Below are positions 1 to 8,625 of a stretch of DNA of 10,771 nucleotides, piece by piece (positions within the stretch are counted from its first letter, which is position 1; every line of letters begins with the position of its first letter). Made by a program: the position numbers and the translations under genes. Source of the stretch: Sulfuricella sp. (GTDB lineage: Bacteria; Pseudomonadota; Gammaproteobacteria; Burkholderiales; Sulfuricellaceae); NCBI GenBank assembly GCA_019911785.1, contig JAIOJM010000208.1:1-10771 (forward strand). The letters are read 5' to 3'. Below the pieces are notes generated by a model. That model saw only the letters and a program-made list of their open reading frames with translations. It ran no database searches and was not told where the DNA came from.

Positions 1-1
1 G

Positions 2-829
2 GTGGGCTTCGTTTATCCCTTCTTCGAGGGCATCGCCTGGAATCATCACTTCGGCGTGCAGGACTGGCTGAAAGGGACTTTCGGGGCGGAATTCCATGAC
101 TTTGCCGGCTCCGTGGTGGTGCATGCCATGGGCGGCTGGATTGCGCTGCCGGCAGTGCTGCTGCTCGGCGCACGGCGCGGCCGCTATACCAGGGAGGGCA
201 TGGTGGCAGCGCACCCCCCCTCGAGTATCCCGTTTTTGGCATTGGGCGCGTGGATACTGACGGTTGGCTGGTTCGGCTTCAACGTCATGTCGGCGCAGAC
301 CATAGACGCAGTGAGTGGCCTGGTCGCGGTGAATTCGCTGATGGCCATGGTGGGCGGCATTCTGGCCGCGCTGGTGGTGGGCAGGAACGACCCCGGCTTC
401 GTGCATAACGGACCGCTCGCCGGCCTGGTGGCGGTGTGTGCCGGATCCGACCTGATGCACCCAATGGGTGCACTGATCACCGGTGGGGTGGCGGGTGCGC
501 TGTTCGTGTTGGCGTTTACCCTGACCCAGAACAAATGGAAAATTGACGATGTGCTCGGCGTCTGGCCGCTGCATGGGCTGTGCGGTGCGTGGGGCGGGAT
601 AGCCGCCGGGATATTCGGTCTCAAGGCGCTGGGCGGCATCGGCAACGTGAGCTTTGCCGCGCAACTGATCGGCACCTTGATGGGCGTCGGTATCGCGCTG
701 GTTGGCGGCTTTGTGGTTTACGGACTGCTGAAGAAGCTGGTGGGGATTCGGCTGGACCCTGAAGAAGAGTTCAACGGCGCGGATATCAGCATACACAAGA
801 TCTATGCCTCGCCAGAAGGTGAGGTTTAG
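2..829 (+). CDS. amtB: Ammonium transporter AmtB-type (5' end cut by the window)
   Basis: Inner-membrane channel of the Amt/MEP/Rh family that brings ammonium (conducted as NH3 or NH3 plus a proton) into the cell. About 275 C-terminal residues are present; complete family members exceed 400, so the N-terminal membrane segments lie outside the window and the first codon here (GTG) is internal. The Amt signature DFAGSVVVHAMGG is at residues 33-45: D33 matches the conserved substrate-site Asp and H41 the first pore His (D160 and H168 of E. coli AmtB, the same spacing). WFGFN (90-94) carries the conserved pore Phe region. DDVLGVWPLHG (182-192) supplies the second pore His, H191. Hydrophobic helices alternate up to about residue 245. 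The cytoplasmic tail, with EEEFNGADISIHK, is the conserved C-terminal region that in relatives is involved in gating and GlnK contact. A glnK gene often precedes amtB but would be outside this window. Confidence 0.95.
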   Translation: MGFVYPFFEGIAWNHHFGVQDWLKGTFGAEFHDFAGSVVVHAMGGWIALPAVLLLGARRGRYTREGMVAAHPPSSIPFLALGAWILTVGWFGFNVMSAQTIDAVSGLVAVNSLMAMVGGILAALVVGRNDPGFVHNGPLAGLVAVCAGSDLMHPMGALITGGVAGALFVLAFTLTQNKWKIDDVLGVWPLHGLCGAWGGIAAGIFGLKALGGIGNVSFAAQLIGTLMGVGIALVGGFVVYGLLKKLVGIRLDPEEEFNGADISIHKIYASPEGEV

Positions 830-831
830 AC

Positions 832-2043
832 CTACATGAATTTATGGGGATCTATGCCCCACTTGGCGGGGGATTCGTGGCTGACGATCTTGTCGGCCCC
901 ACCTTTGCCCAGGGGCTTGGATAAATCCACATCTTCCGGCTTGGTGTAGTATTCCTTCTTTGCATTGAAGACGACGCGCACCAACGGCTGCACCAGGCTT
1001 GCCTCACGTTGCTCGATGACGATGCCGATTCTGCCGCTTTCCAGCATCACCAGCGTGCCGACCGGGTAAATGCCGATGCTGCGCACAAAGGTATGCATCA
1101 GTTCGGGGTTGAAGTGAAATTTGCCCCACTCGAACATCTTCCTGAGCGCGACCGTAGGTTCCATGCCCTTGTGATAGCAGCGATCGGAGGTGATTGCATC
1201 GTAGACGTCGACGATCGATGCCATTTGCCCGTAGATCGACATTTCTGACCCTTTGAGTTTGAGCGGGTAGCCGCTGCCGTCGAAGCGTTCGTGGTGCTGG
1301 GCGGCGACGTCCAGCGATGCCTGGGCGATTCCCGGCGTGTCGGACAGGATGTTGCGGCTGTACACCACGTGCGAGCGCATGATGTCGAATTCCGCGTCGG
1401 TGAGTTTGCCTGGCTTGTTCAAGATCTCATCGGGCACCTTCATTTTGCCGATATCGTGCAGCATGCCGCCGATGCCGACCAGCCGCATTTCTTCAGGGCT
1501 AAGGTTGACTGCGCGGGCGAAAGACATCATCAGCGCACCGATGCTGACGGAGTGAAGAAAGGTGTAATCATCTTTTTGCTTGATTCTGCACAGGCTGAGG
1601 AGCGCGTCCTGGTTACGCAGGATCGACTCGGACATTCTCCCGACGATGGGGTCGACCTGCTCCAGTTCGATCTGCTTGCCCAGACGCACGTCCTGCATCA
1701 GGCTGTGTATGATTTTGTTGGCTTCGCCATGCACTTTCTGGGATCTTGCCATCTCGTCGTGCAGTGAGGTGGGTTCAACGGGCCTGGCTTTTTCTGCGAT
1801 GATTTCCATTTCACGCGCGATGCTGGCCTTGACCTCGGTCTCGGTCGGCGCGTCGGCCACATCCAGCCCTTTGCCGGTATCGATATACACTTCGCGGATG
1901 CCGTTGCCGGCGATCTTCTCGATTTCCTTGTCGCTCTTGACCTTGAGGGTGCCGGTCAGAAAAGGGTGTTCCATCCAGCCGCAGTTCATGTCGTGGATGA
2001 ACATGCCGGGTTGTAGCTGCTGGACGCTGATTTTTTTGATCAT
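832..2043 (-). CDS. HD-GYP domain cyclic-di-GMP phosphodiesterase with N-terminal DUF3391
   Basis: Predicted cytosolic enzyme that hydrolyses cyclic-di-GMP to pGpG/GMP, lowering the second messenger that controls motility and biofilm. The 403 residues begin with a DUF3391-type region (about 1-130, with the typical opening IKKISVQQLQPGMFI). The HD-GYP domain follows at about 150-330. Metal-site residues are visible: H164, the HD pair H196-D197 in MLHDIGK, H225 in MRSH, H250-H251, and D279 in IVDVYD. The GYP motif is intact in HERFDGSGYP (251-260), so activity is expected. There is no membrane segment, receiver or GGDEF domain. Residues 330-403 are a typical tail of the DUF3391 group. The ATG is preceded by only a weak ribosome-binding site; a candidate promoter lies about 30-60 bases upstream. 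Its TAG is separated from the convergent amtB TAG by 2 bases, with no terminator between. The family is clear; the in vivo signal it reads is unknown. Confidence 0.93.
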   Translation of the reverse strand: MIKKISVQQLQPGMFIHDMNCGWMEHPFLTGTLKVKSDKEIEKIAGNGIREVYIDTGKGLDVADAPTETEVKASIAREMEIIAEKARPVEPTSLHDEMARSQKVHGEANKIIHSLMQDVRLGKQIELEQVDPIVGRMSESILRNQDALLSLCRIKQKDDYTFLHSVSIGALMMSFARAVNLSPEEMRLVGIGGMLHDIGKMKVPDEILNKPGKLTDAEFDIMRSHVVYSRNILSDTPGIAQASLDVAAQHHERFDGSGYPLKLKGSEMSIYGQMASIVDVYDAITSDRCYHKGMEPTVALRKMFEWGKFHFNPELMHTFVRSIGIYPVGTLVMLESGRIGIVIEQREASLVQPLVRVVFNAKKEYYTKPEDVDLSKPLGKGGADKIVSHESPAKWGIDPHKFM

Positions 2044-2073
2044 CCCGATTAATCCATTAAGAACGAGAAGGGA

Positions 2074-2101
2074 ATAATAGCCGAGGGCAGTTGGGTTTGA
2101 A
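2074..2101 (-). promoter_or_regulatory. Candidate sigma70 promoter for the HD-GYP gene
   Basis: Read on the minus strand, TATTAT (2079-2074, 5 of 6 matches to the -10 consensus) follows TTCAAA (2101-2096, 4 of 6 to the -35) with a 16-bp spacer. It lies in the 77-bp gap between trhP and the HD-GYP gene, which have the same orientation. trhP shows no intrinsic terminator, so read-through from trhP is also possible. The spacing and -10 are reasonable, but AT-rich hexamers occur by chance. Confidence 0.35.
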
Positions 2102-2102
2102 C

Positions 2103-2117
2103 TAGGGGTAACCCCTA
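2103..2117. repeat. 15-bp perfect dyad between trhP and the HD-GYP gene
   Basis: TAGGGGT-A-ACCCCTA is a perfect inverted repeat with a one-base centre. It starts 3 bases beyond the trhP stop codon and abuts the candidate -35 element of the HD-GYP promoter (2096-2101). No T-run follows on either strand, so it is not a standard intrinsic terminator. A regulator-binding site just upstream of the -35 is the more natural reading, but this is inference. Confidence 0.4.
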
Positions 2118-2120
2118 AGC

Positions 2121-3470
2121 TTACAGAAACCTCGCCAGCATCGCCCTGTCGACATTATCGCTGAGCGGGATGTGTACCACCCAGCCGTTGCCCGGCGCTT
2201 CCGTGATGGAAGCGCCTTTCTGGTTGAAGATTTGTTCCAGCACCATCTCGCGGTTACCGGCGGGGTGGATGAGTTCCAGTCGATCGCCCACGGCGAAGCG
2301 GTTTTTTACCACTATCTCAGCCATTTTTCGAGCCGGGTCATAGGCGACGATGTCGCCGACATACATCTGCCGCGCGCTTTCCGATAGGCCGGTGAGGTAG
2401 TTCTGGTATTCCACGGTATGGTGGCGCTGGTAGAAGCCATCAGTGTAGCCGCGGTTGGCGAGGTTTTCCAGCGCGCTCAGGTGCGCCGTGTTGAAGGCGC
2501 GCCCGGCTACTGCATCATCAATCGCCTGGCGGTAAATCTGGGCGGTGCGCACCACGTAATAGGCCGATTTTGTCCGTCCTTCGATCTTCAGGGAATCCAC
2601 GCCGATTTCCGCCAACCGGGCGACATGCTCCACCGCGCGCAGGTCCTTGGAGTTCATGATGTAGGTGCCGTGCTCGTCCTCGAGCACCGGCATCAGGTCG
2701 CCGGGGCGCTTGCTTTCCTCGATCATCCATACCCGGTCGGCGAGGGGGTGGCGTTGCTGATCGCCGCACGCGGTAAGGCCAGATTCGCCCATGGCCTGGT
2801 TGAAATCGAACTCGGTTTCACGGATCACTCCCGCCGCATCTTCATTCGCTTCCTGCACCTTGTAGTCCCAGCGGCAGGAATTGGTGCAGGTGCCCTGGTT
2901 GGCGTCGCGGTGGTTGAAATAACCGGACAGCAGGCAGCGGCCGGAATAGGCGATGCACAGTGCGCCGTGGACGAATACTTCGAGCTCCATGTCGGGACAC
3001 TGCTGGCGGATCTCGGCGATTTCGTCGAGGGAGATTTCGCGCGACAGGATCACCCGCGTCAAGCCCAGCGCCTGCCAGAATTTCACCGCGGCGTAATTCA
3101 CGGTGTTGGCCTGCACCGACAGATGCACCGGAACTTCCGGCCACGCCTCGCGCACCATCATGATCAGGCCGGGGTCGGCCATGATCAGGGCATCCGGCTG
3201 CATTGCGATCACCGGCGCCATATCCGCCATATAGGTCTTGAGCTTGGCGTTGTGCGGCGTCAGGTTGCTGGCGACGAAAAATTTCTTGCCCAGCGCGTGC
3301 GCCTCGGCGATGCCCGTCCCCAGTTCCTCCAGGCCGAATTCGTTGTTGCGCGCGCGCAGGGAGTAGCGGGGCTGCCCGGCGTACACGGCATCCGCGCCAT
3401 AGGCGAAGGCGTAGCGCATTTTTTCGAGGCTGCCGGCGGGGAGTAAAAGTTCGGGGGTCTTCATCATCAT
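2121..3470 (-). CDS. trhP: U32-family tRNA U34 hydroxylase TrhP (YegQ-like)
   Basis: Close in sequence and length (449 residues; E. coli YegQ/TrhP is about 453) to the enzyme that makes 5-hydroxyuridine at the tRNA wobble position using prephenate. It is not a protease, despite the old 'peptidase U32' label. The N-terminal half is a TIM-barrel-like region with PELLLPAGSLEKMRYAFAYG (6-25) and YAGQPRYSLRARNNEF (30-45). The U32 signature EVFVHGALCIAYSGRCLLSG (164-183) and NQGTCTNSCRW (191-201) give four cysteines, C172, C179, C195 and C199, matching the iron-sulfur ligands described for the family. EDEHGTYIMNSKDLRA and SLKIEGRTKSAYY are also conserved. The C-terminal DUF3656 extension of the 23S rRNA paralogue RlhA is absent, which favours TrhP. 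The gene opens with three consecutive ATG codons and no Shine-Dalgarno; a perfect extended -10 on this strand predicts transcription starting at the first ATG. It diverges from dnaE with a 17-bp gap. Confidence 0.93.
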   Translation of the reverse strand: MMMKTPELLLPAGSLEKMRYAFAYGADAVYAGQPRYSLRARNNEFGLEELGTGIAEAHALGKKFFVASNLTPHNAKLKTYMADMAPVIAMQPDALIMADPGLIMMVREAWPEVPVHLSVQANTVNYAAVKFWQALGLTRVILSREISLDEIAEIRQQCPDMELEVFVHGALCIAYSGRCLLSGYFNHRDANQGTCTNSCRWDYKVQEANEDAAGVIRETEFDFNQAMGESGLTACGDQQRHPLADRVWMIEESKRPGDLMPVLEDEHGTYIMNSKDLRAVEHVARLAEIGVDSLKIEGRTKSAYYVVRTAQIYRQAIDDAVAGRAFNTAHLSALENLANRGYTDGFYQRHHTVEYQNYLTGLSESARQMYVGDIVAYDPARKMAEIVVKNRFAVGDRLELIHPAGNREMVLEQIFNQKGASITEAPGNGWVVHIPLSDNVDRAMLARFL

Positions 3471-3486
3471 GGTAAAATTATACCAT
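3469..3486. promoter_or_regulatory. Symmetric bidirectional promoter shared by trhP and dnaE
   Basis: The inverted repeat ATGGTA-AAATTA-TACCAT spans almost the whole trhP-dnaE gap. On the minus strand it contains TGGTATAAT (3485-3477), a perfect extended -10. Standard spacing puts +1 at base 3470, the A of the first trhP ATG. On the plus strand it contains TGGTAAAAT (3470-3478), an extended -10 with one mismatch, putting +1 near 3485, three bases before the dnaE ATG. The two -10 hexamers share two base pairs, so one polymerase would exclude the other. No good -35 is visible on either side, consistent with dependence on the TGn extension. The elements are seen directly; start sites and competition are inferred. 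Confidence 0.65.
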
Positions 3487-3487
3487 C

Positions 3488-6982
<3,495 letters not shown>

Positions 6983-7115
6983 CCATTGAAACTTTTTCAA
7001 TTAATGCTTGCAAAGCAAATTCGAATATTAGACAATACTAATAACTTGAATGATTCATCGACTATGAGTTGTTCCTGTGTTGTCTCCTCCATCCTCCTTT
7101 TTGGTGGATTTCAAG
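6983..7115 (+). other. AT-rich dyad-rich intergenic stretch after dnaE; possible sRNA or leader
   Basis: This stretch between dnaE and its terminator shows no supported gene. It contains a series of short perfect dyads: ATTGAAA/TTTCAAT (6985-7001), TGCTT/AAGCA (7005-7017), ATTCGAAT (7019-7026) and TGAAT-G-ATTCA (7047-7057). A weak promoter candidate is TTGCAA (7008-7013), 17 bp, GACAAT (7031-7036). From 7083 the plus strand is pyrimidine-rich, with CTCCTCC and CCTCC, resembling anti-Shine-Dalgarno sequence. ATCCTCC (7091-7097) and GGTGGAT (7103-7109) can form a hairpin with one T-T mismatch and a T5 loop. A transcript starting near 7043 and ending at 7146 would be about 100 bases with two hairpins and a U8 tail. 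It could equally be plain dnaE 3' UTR. Confidence 0.3.
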
Positions 7116-7146
7116 CGCGGTCACTTAGGTGAGCCGCGTTTTTTTT
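7116..7146 (+). terminator. Rho-independent terminator downstream of dnaE
   Basis: CGCGGTCAC (7116-7124) pairs with GTGA (7129-7132) and CCGCG (7134-7138), with a TTAG loop and one bulged G, and is followed directly by eight T residues (7139-7146). This is a strong plus-strand intrinsic terminator. It lies inside the long-form reading frame of the cupin gene and only 32 bases before the preferred cupin ATG. It therefore argues for the later start, and would act as an attenuator for any transcript entering the cupin gene from upstream. Confidence 0.85.
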
Positions 7147-7178
7147 CGCCTATTTCCGACATCGGCAACATTGTCCGC

Positions 7179-7652
7179 ATGAATATCCCCCAGATCGTCA
7201 ACCGTGAATTATTCGACCGCATCTCGTCGGAAGCGCAGGCAGCGCCACGTCGGCGCAAGAATTTCAATTTCCATGTCGCCGAGGCGGATGCGAGTCATCG
7301 TCTGCTCAATGCGATGGAGCCGGATTCATATATCCCGCCGCACTGCCATCGGGATGCGAGCAAGGATGAGTCCATCATCGCGCTCGCGGGTCGGTTCGGG
7401 GTCGTTTTCTTCGACCATGAGGGAAACGTTACCGGGACGGCAAGCCTGGCTCCGGGAGGTGAAGCAGTGGGGGTGAATATTCCTCACGGCGTGTTTCATT
7501 CCGTGGTGGCCCTGGAGCCTGGCAGTATCTTCTTCGAGGCCAAGGCCGGCCCCTATAAGGCGCTGGAGCCGGCAGAAAAAGCATCCTGGGCACCCGCCGA
7601 GGGTGAATCAGGTGCGACTGCGTACCTGAATTTTCTTAGGGCTATGTTCTAA
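7179..7652 (+). CDS. WbuC-like cupin-fold metalloprotein
   Basis: Small cytosolic protein of the WbuC cupin family; the biochemical function of the family is not established, and some members sit in O-antigen clusters. With the ATG at 7179 it has 157 residues and opens MNIPQIVNRELFDRISSEAQ, the usual family start with its RRRKNFNFH segment. The cupin metal site is complete: H55 and H57 in PPHCHRDASKDES, E64, and H107 in VNIPHGVFHSVVALEPGSIFFE. The tail GPYKALEPAEKASWAPAEGE is family-typical. An upstream in-frame GTG at 7077 would add 34 residues, but these are translated straight through the intrinsic terminator at 7116-7146 and do not resemble family N-termini, so I reject it. No Shine-Dalgarno precedes the ATG and no convincing promoter lies between terminator and start, so how it is expressed is unclear. 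It converges on acyP with a 19-bp gap. Confidence 0.82.
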   Translation: MNIPQIVNRELFDRISSEAQAAPRRRKNFNFHVAEADASHRLLNAMEPDSYIPPHCHRDASKDESIIALAGRFGVVFFDHEGNVTGTASLAPGGEAVGVNIPHGVFHSVVALEPGSIFFEAKAGPYKALEPAEKASWAPAEGESGATAYLNFLRAMF

Positions 7653-7671
7653 CCAGGTTACTTGTCACCCT

Positions 7672-7947
7672 TCAAGCGGTATCCAACTTTTCAAAATCGG
7701 TATACTCGCCGCTGCCCGCACTGATTTCCACTCCTTCCACCCGCGCCGGTTCGGGCCCTGTCCTGGCCCATTCGATCATGGCGCTGACCGCTTCCGGCGC
7801 TCCCTGAATCATGGCTTCCACGGTGCCGTCGCGGCAGTTTCTGACCCAGCCGGTGATGCCGAGCTGCTGAGCCTTGCGGCACATGGATTCGCGGAAGAAC
7901 ACGCCCTGAACATGACCGTAAACTCTCAGATGGTGGCTGATACTCAT
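7672..7947 (-). CDS. acyP: Acylphosphatase
   Basis: Predicted small cytosolic enzyme (EC 3.6.1.7) hydrolysing the carboxyl-phosphate bond of acyl phosphates. The 91 residues match the usual family length of about 90-100. The signature GHVQGVFFRESM (11-22) carries the phosphate-binding loop and catalytic R19, and GWVRNCRDGTVEA (33-45) carries catalytic N37. The beta-alpha-beta layout is complete, with the C-terminal strand around YTDFEKL. The ATG is preceded by an AGGAA ribosome-binding site (7960-7956 on this strand) with 8 bases of spacing. It stands alone: convergent with the cupin gene and divergent from the lipoprotein gene, so it is probably monocistronic. The physiological substrate in bacteria is generally uncertain. 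Confidence 0.94.
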   Translation of the reverse strand: MSISHHLRVYGHVQGVFFRESMCRKAQQLGITGWVRNCRDGTVEAMIQGAPEAVSAMIEWARTGPEPARVEGVEISAGSGEYTDFEKLDTA

Positions 7948-8114
7948 CGATATTGTTCCTGGTTAATGTCGACTAAGAAGATAGGTGCATCCTGAATATA
8001 TCAGTAAAATCATGGGGTAAGTGCATTTGGACTATTTACAAATGTTAGAAAAAGAGCCAATGTACTCTGCGGAAGTTCCGTTGTTGTGGCTTTTGCCAAA
8101 TCATAATTATGATC
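7948..8114. promoter_or_regulatory. Divergent intergenic region between acyP and the DsrE-like lipoprotein gene
   Basis: This AT-rich gap must hold the promoters for both flanking genes. A 14-bp perfect palindrome, ATCATAATTATGAT, lies at 8100-8113. It contains CATAAT (8102-8107), a possible plus-strand -10 for the lipoprotein gene, but no well-spaced -35 accompanies it. On the minus strand TTTACT (8007-8002) and TATCTT form only a weak pair with a 19-bp spacer. A sigma54 site was looked for (GG/GC near 8088-8096) and the spacing is wrong. No convincing promoter call can be made. Confidence 0.3.
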
Positions 8115-8115
8115 G

Positions 8116-8120
8116 AGGAG
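8116..8120 (+). promoter_or_regulatory. Shine-Dalgarno site deciding the lipoprotein start
   Basis: AGGAG sits 6 bases before the ATG at 8127. An in-frame ATG at 8109 lies upstream of this site, has no Shine-Dalgarno of its own and would put six charged or polar residues ahead of the signal peptide. The 8127 start is therefore preferred. Confidence 0.85.
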
Positions 8121-8126
8121 AGAAAA

Positions 8127-8579
8127 ATGTCACGTTTGCGTAACTTGTTATTGCTGAGCGCATTATTTGGCTTGTTGGGCCTGGCGGGTTGCGCCTCAAC
8201 CGGAGGCAAGTCGGCTGGGGCCGGATTTCCGGAGAAGGTCGTTTATCATGTGAACGATTCCGTAGTGGCGGGCCTGGCGATGAACAACGTCAAAAACCAT
8301 CTTGGCGCCAACCCGCAGGCGATCATCGTGGTTGTCACCCACGGCAAGGGTATCGACTTCCTGCTCGATGGCGCCGCCGACAAGGACGGCAACCCGTATG
8401 ACGTCAAAGTCCAGGAGTTGAAGGCAAAAGGCGTGGCATTCGATGTGTGCAACAATACGCTGGTCGGACGCAAGATCGACCCGAAAAAAGTGATCCCTGA
8501 AGCTGTGATCGTACCTTCCGGCGTGGCGGAGATTTCCAAGCTGCAATCCCGGCAAGGCTATGCCTACGTGAAGCCCTGA
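8127..8579 (+). CDS. DsrE/DsrF-family lipoprotein
   Basis: Predicted lipid-anchored protein with a DsrE-like fold (COG1416-type), a family best known from intracellular sulfur-relay proteins; its specific role is unknown. The 150-residue product starts MSRLRNLLLLSALFGLLGLAGC: a basic n-region, a hydrophobic core and a lipobox LAGC with C22 as the lipidated residue. Alanine at the next position favours the outer membrane. The mature domain runs from about 37: VVYHVNDS, AIIVVVTHGKGIDFLLDGA (65-83), LKAKGVAFDVCNNTL (98-112) with one conserved-looking Cys, C108, and PSGVAEISKLQSRQGYAYVKP at the end. The usual multi-subunit dsr context is absent. A single exported Cys could bind a thiol, sulfur species or ligand, but this is inference. 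A strong Shine-Dalgarno supports the start, and a bidirectional terminator follows the stop by about 17 bases. Confidence 0.87.
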   Translation: MSRLRNLLLLSALFGLLGLAGCASTGGKSAGAGFPEKVVYHVNDSVVAGLAMNNVKNHLGANPQAIIVVVTHGKGIDFLLDGAADKDGNPYDVKVQELKAKGVAFDVCNNTLVGRKIDPKKVIPEAVIVPSGVAEISKLQSRQGYAYVKP

Positions 8580-8596
8580 TCGAAAAGGGCAGGCGT

Positions 8597-8625
8597 AAAA
8601 AAGGCGGCTCGAGCCGCCTTTTTTT
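8597..8625. terminator. Bidirectional intrinsic terminator between the DsrE-like lipoprotein gene and metG
   Basis: A perfect palindrome at 8601-8620 (arms AAGGCGGCTC and GAGCCGCCTT) is flanked by A residues on the left (8597-8600) and T residues on the right (8621-8625). Each strand therefore reads a GC-rich hairpin followed by a U-run. It serves both convergent genes and overlaps the metG stop codon at 8624-8626. Confidence 0.93.

Noticed and set aside
845..861. TGGGG/CCCCA hairpin just after amtB as a terminator
   Set aside because: Five-bp stem with a 7-base loop, inside the HD-GYP coding region, with no T-run on either strand.
2418..3446. 342-codon open frame antisense to trhP
   Set aside because: A shadow of trhP with no family resemblance and no ribosome-binding site; the minus-strand frame is strongly conserved.
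7077..7178. N-terminal extension of the cupin protein from a GTG at 7077
   Set aside because: The extension would be translated through a strong intrinsic terminator at 7116-7146, lacks a Shine-Dalgarno and does not look like WbuC-family N-termini.
7650..7660. Palindrome TAACCAGGTTA between the cupin gene and acyP as a shared terminator
   Set aside because: The stem is only five bp and there is no U-run; the outer TAA/TTA is partly the cupin stop codon, so it is likely chance.
8086..8098. Possible sigma54 promoter upstream of the lipoprotein gene
   Set aside because: The GG and GC elements are about 7 bases apart instead of about 12, so the spacing is incompatible.
8109..8126. Upstream ATG for the lipoprotein gene
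   Set aside because: The Shine-Dalgarno AGGAG lies downstream of this ATG and is correctly spaced for the ATG at 8127, which also gives a clean lipoprotein signal peptide.
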